Origin: Acidimicrobiales bacterium
GTDB taxonomy: Bacteria > Actinomycetota > Acidimicrobiia > Acidimicrobiales > UBA8592
Reading direction: 5' to 3'
Assembly (NCBI GenBank): GCA_011523005.1
Contig: WTHU01000151.1
Coordinates: forward strand, 1-45,741
DNA: 45,741 nt
Position 1 is the stretch's first letter, and every line of letters begins with the position of its first letter. A program made the translations under genes and the position numbers. This document shows, piece after piece, positions 44,070 through 45,741 of the stretch. The notes below the pieces were generated by a model. The model had not been told where the DNA came from. It worked only from the letters and a program-made list of their open reading frames with translations, and did no database searches.

Positions 44070-45413
44070 ATGGAAGAAAAGTTACTTGCCATAGCAGATG
44101 AGGTTATTGCTCTCAGCGCTTCCAACGAACAAATAGAAGTCATCGCTGTTCACGATCAAGAGACGGACATTAGGGTTTACAAAGGAGAATTAGAGTCATT
44201 TACTGCTTCAGAATCCCAAGGAGTCGGTATAAGAGTCGTGCAAGATGGACGTCAGGGAATGGCTTATGCTGGTTCTCTTGATATGGAAATCCTCAAGGAA
44301 ACCCTTTCTGAAGCAAGAGACAATGCAACATTCGGGACCTTTGATGAGATGCTTCAAATCGCTGAACCAGACAACGTCGAGCCAATTTCGCTAGATCTTT
44401 ACAACCCAGCACTGAAAGAATTTGCGACTGAAGACAAAATCGCCCTCGCTAAGGAATTAGAAGAATACATAATGAAATCGGATGAGCGGATAGTGGGCGT
44501 GGAATCATCAGAATATGTCGACTCCATTTCAGCAAGCGCAATAGTCACATCAAGTGGTATCAGGCGATCAAGTTACGATGGCGGATGTTACATTGCCGGC
44601 TCATCACTTGCATCTGATGGGAAAGACATGCAGACCGGTTTTGGTTATTCCGTCGGTCGCGATCCCGCGAAACTTGAAATTGAAAAAGCTGGGTCACTAG
44701 CCTCTGAACGCGCGACCCGTATGCTGGGTGCTCAAAAAGCTTCATCAGGGCGCAAAACAGTGGTTCTTGACCCCTATGTAACTGCACAGTTCCTCGGAAT
44801 AATCGGTTCCACGTTTAGTGGAGAATCCCTTCTAAAAGGGCGCTCACTTTTTGCTGATAGGGAAAATGAAAAGATAGCAGCAGAAATCCTTACTTTAATC
44901 GATGACCCAACAGACCCTGACGCTTTCACTGCGACAGAAGTTGATGGAGAGGGCCTTGCTAGCAGACGGAATGTCCTTATAGAACAAGGTGTCCTCAACA
45001 CGTTCTTACATAACTCATACACCGCAAGGTCAATGGGTACCCAATCGACTGGATCAGCCGTTCGTAGCTATAACTCATCACCCGGAGTCGGAGCGCGAGC
45101 ACTATCTCTTGTCCCTGGAACTAAATCGCAACAAGAGTTAATCGGCGAGATTGATGATGGAATTTTGATACAGGGAGTCTCCGGTCTTCACTCAGGAGTT
45201 AATCCAGTCAGCGGAGATTTCTCTGCAGGAGCCGAAGGGCTATTGATCAAAAAGGGGCAATTGTCTGAACCGGTTAGGGAGATAACCATCGCTTCGACTC
45301 TTCAACGAATGCTTCTAGAGGTGCTTGATATAGGTAACGACCTTGAACGGCTACCCATGAGGGCATCTGGAGTTAGCCTTGTGGTATCTGACGTCACAGT
45401 TTCTGGTGTCTGA
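44070..45413 (+). CDS. TldE/PmbA-type partner protein
   Basis: Start MEEKLLAIADEVIAL at 44070 just after TldD stop; KTVVLDPYVTAQFLGIIGSTFSGESLLKGRSLF, DDPTDPDAFTATEVDGEGLASRRNVLIEQGVLNTFLHNSYTARSMG; no HExxxH. Confidence 0.92.
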   Translation: MEEKLLAIADEVIALSASNEQIEVIAVHDQETDIRVYKGELESFTASESQGVGIRVVQDGRQGMAYAGSLDMEILKETLSEARDNATFGTFDEMLQIAEPDNVEPISLDLYNPALKEFATEDKIALAKELEEYIMKSDERIVGVESSEYVDSISASAIVTSSGIRRSSYDGGCYIAGSSLASDGKDMQTGFGYSVGRDPAKLEIEKAGSLASERATRMLGAQKASSGRKTVVLDPYVTAQFLGIIGSTFSGESLLKGRSLFADRENEKIAAEILTLIDDPTDPDAFTATEVDGEGLASRRNVLIEQGVLNTFLHNSYTARSMGTQSTGSAVRSYNSSPGVGARALSLVPGTKSQQELIGEIDDGILIQGVSGLHSGVNPVSGDFSAGAEGLLIKKGQLSEPVREITIASTLQRMLLEVLDIGNDLERLPMRASGVSLVVSDVTVSGV

Positions 45414-45461
45414 TAACACATAACTAACTAACCCATCTAGGATCCTAAGATAAGGAGACTG

Positions 45462-45741
45462 ATGGAGTCGGCACCCTCAAAGCAGAAAAGCATTAGAAGA
45501 GTAATCACACTAGCGTTCGTAGCTATTGGGTTATCATTCTTGATCGCTGACCCAGCACTAGGGTTAGAAAGAGTATTGCCTGAAGAATCACTATCAATTT
45601 GGAAAGCCGCCATTTTCGGAATTGTTGAAGGTCTAACTGAATTTCTGCCGATCAGTTCAACAGGGCACCTACTCGCAACGAAGGAAATCCTAAACGTAGG
45701 AGAAACCGAACTTTCCGAAAAAGCCATAGATAGTTACATCA
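45462..45741 (+). CDS. uppP: Undecaprenyl-diphosphatase (UppP/BacA family), 3'-truncated by window edge
   Basis: ATG at 45462 preceded by [40 protein letters not shown]...[32 protein letters not shown], with the EG(L)[12 protein letters not shown] signature. Confidence 0.92.
   Translation, partial: MESAPSKQKSIRRVITLAFVAIGLSFLIADPALGLERVLPEESLSIWKAAIFGIVEGLTEFLPISSTGHLLATKEILNVGETELSEKAIDSYI

Noticed and set aside
45437-45727. 96-aa minus ORF at the right edge
   Set aside because: Antisense to UppP, whose [15 protein letters not shown] signature and RBS on the plus strand are convincing.
1-45741. tRNA, rRNA, CRISPR, insertion sequences, prophage, integrase
   Set aside because: Read through intergenic gaps and ORFs; no CCA-ending cloverleaf, spaced direct repeats, transposase motifs or phage structural genes were recognised. 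A tRNAscan/Infernal run would be decisive.

Overview
The 45.7 kb window is gene-dense, moderate-GC bacterial chromosome. It looks like an uncultured, probably marine actinobacterium, but that placement is an inference from gene families and style only. I support about 30 CDS. I saw no rRNA, tRNA, CRISPR array, transposase or phage module. Most genes are core metabolic or housekeeping: a crotonase, an L,D-transpeptidase, a tandem CaiB/BaiF CoA-transferase, an AcuI/YhdH-type reductase, a CDF transporter, MaoC, Map, a histidine phosphatase, a PhyH-like oxygenase, an SDR, HtpX, a nucleoside hydrolase, MutM, a RecB-like PD-(D/E)XK nuclease, a type IIA topoisomerase pair, a Nei-like glycosylase, ferrochelatase, Nfu, Dxs, PAP2, a UPF0104-type flippase-like protein, a thioesterase, TldD/TldE and UppP. 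Two regions stand out. First, 24.8-37.6 kb is a membrane glycosylation-like locus. It contains a GT2, an FAD mutase-like protein, a TIGR03663/Agl23-like protein, and a 1597-aa GT-C protein with a YYYxG motif (Chlor_Arch_YYY/DUF2298-like). As I recall, this pairing was described mainly from Archaea and Chloroflexi. Second, 2.4-7.7 kb encodes a 1771-aa secreted protein built from divergent Cys-containing Ig-like repeats, an SdrD-B-like module and two propeller-like regions. All family calls come from reading motifs by eye; no searches were run.
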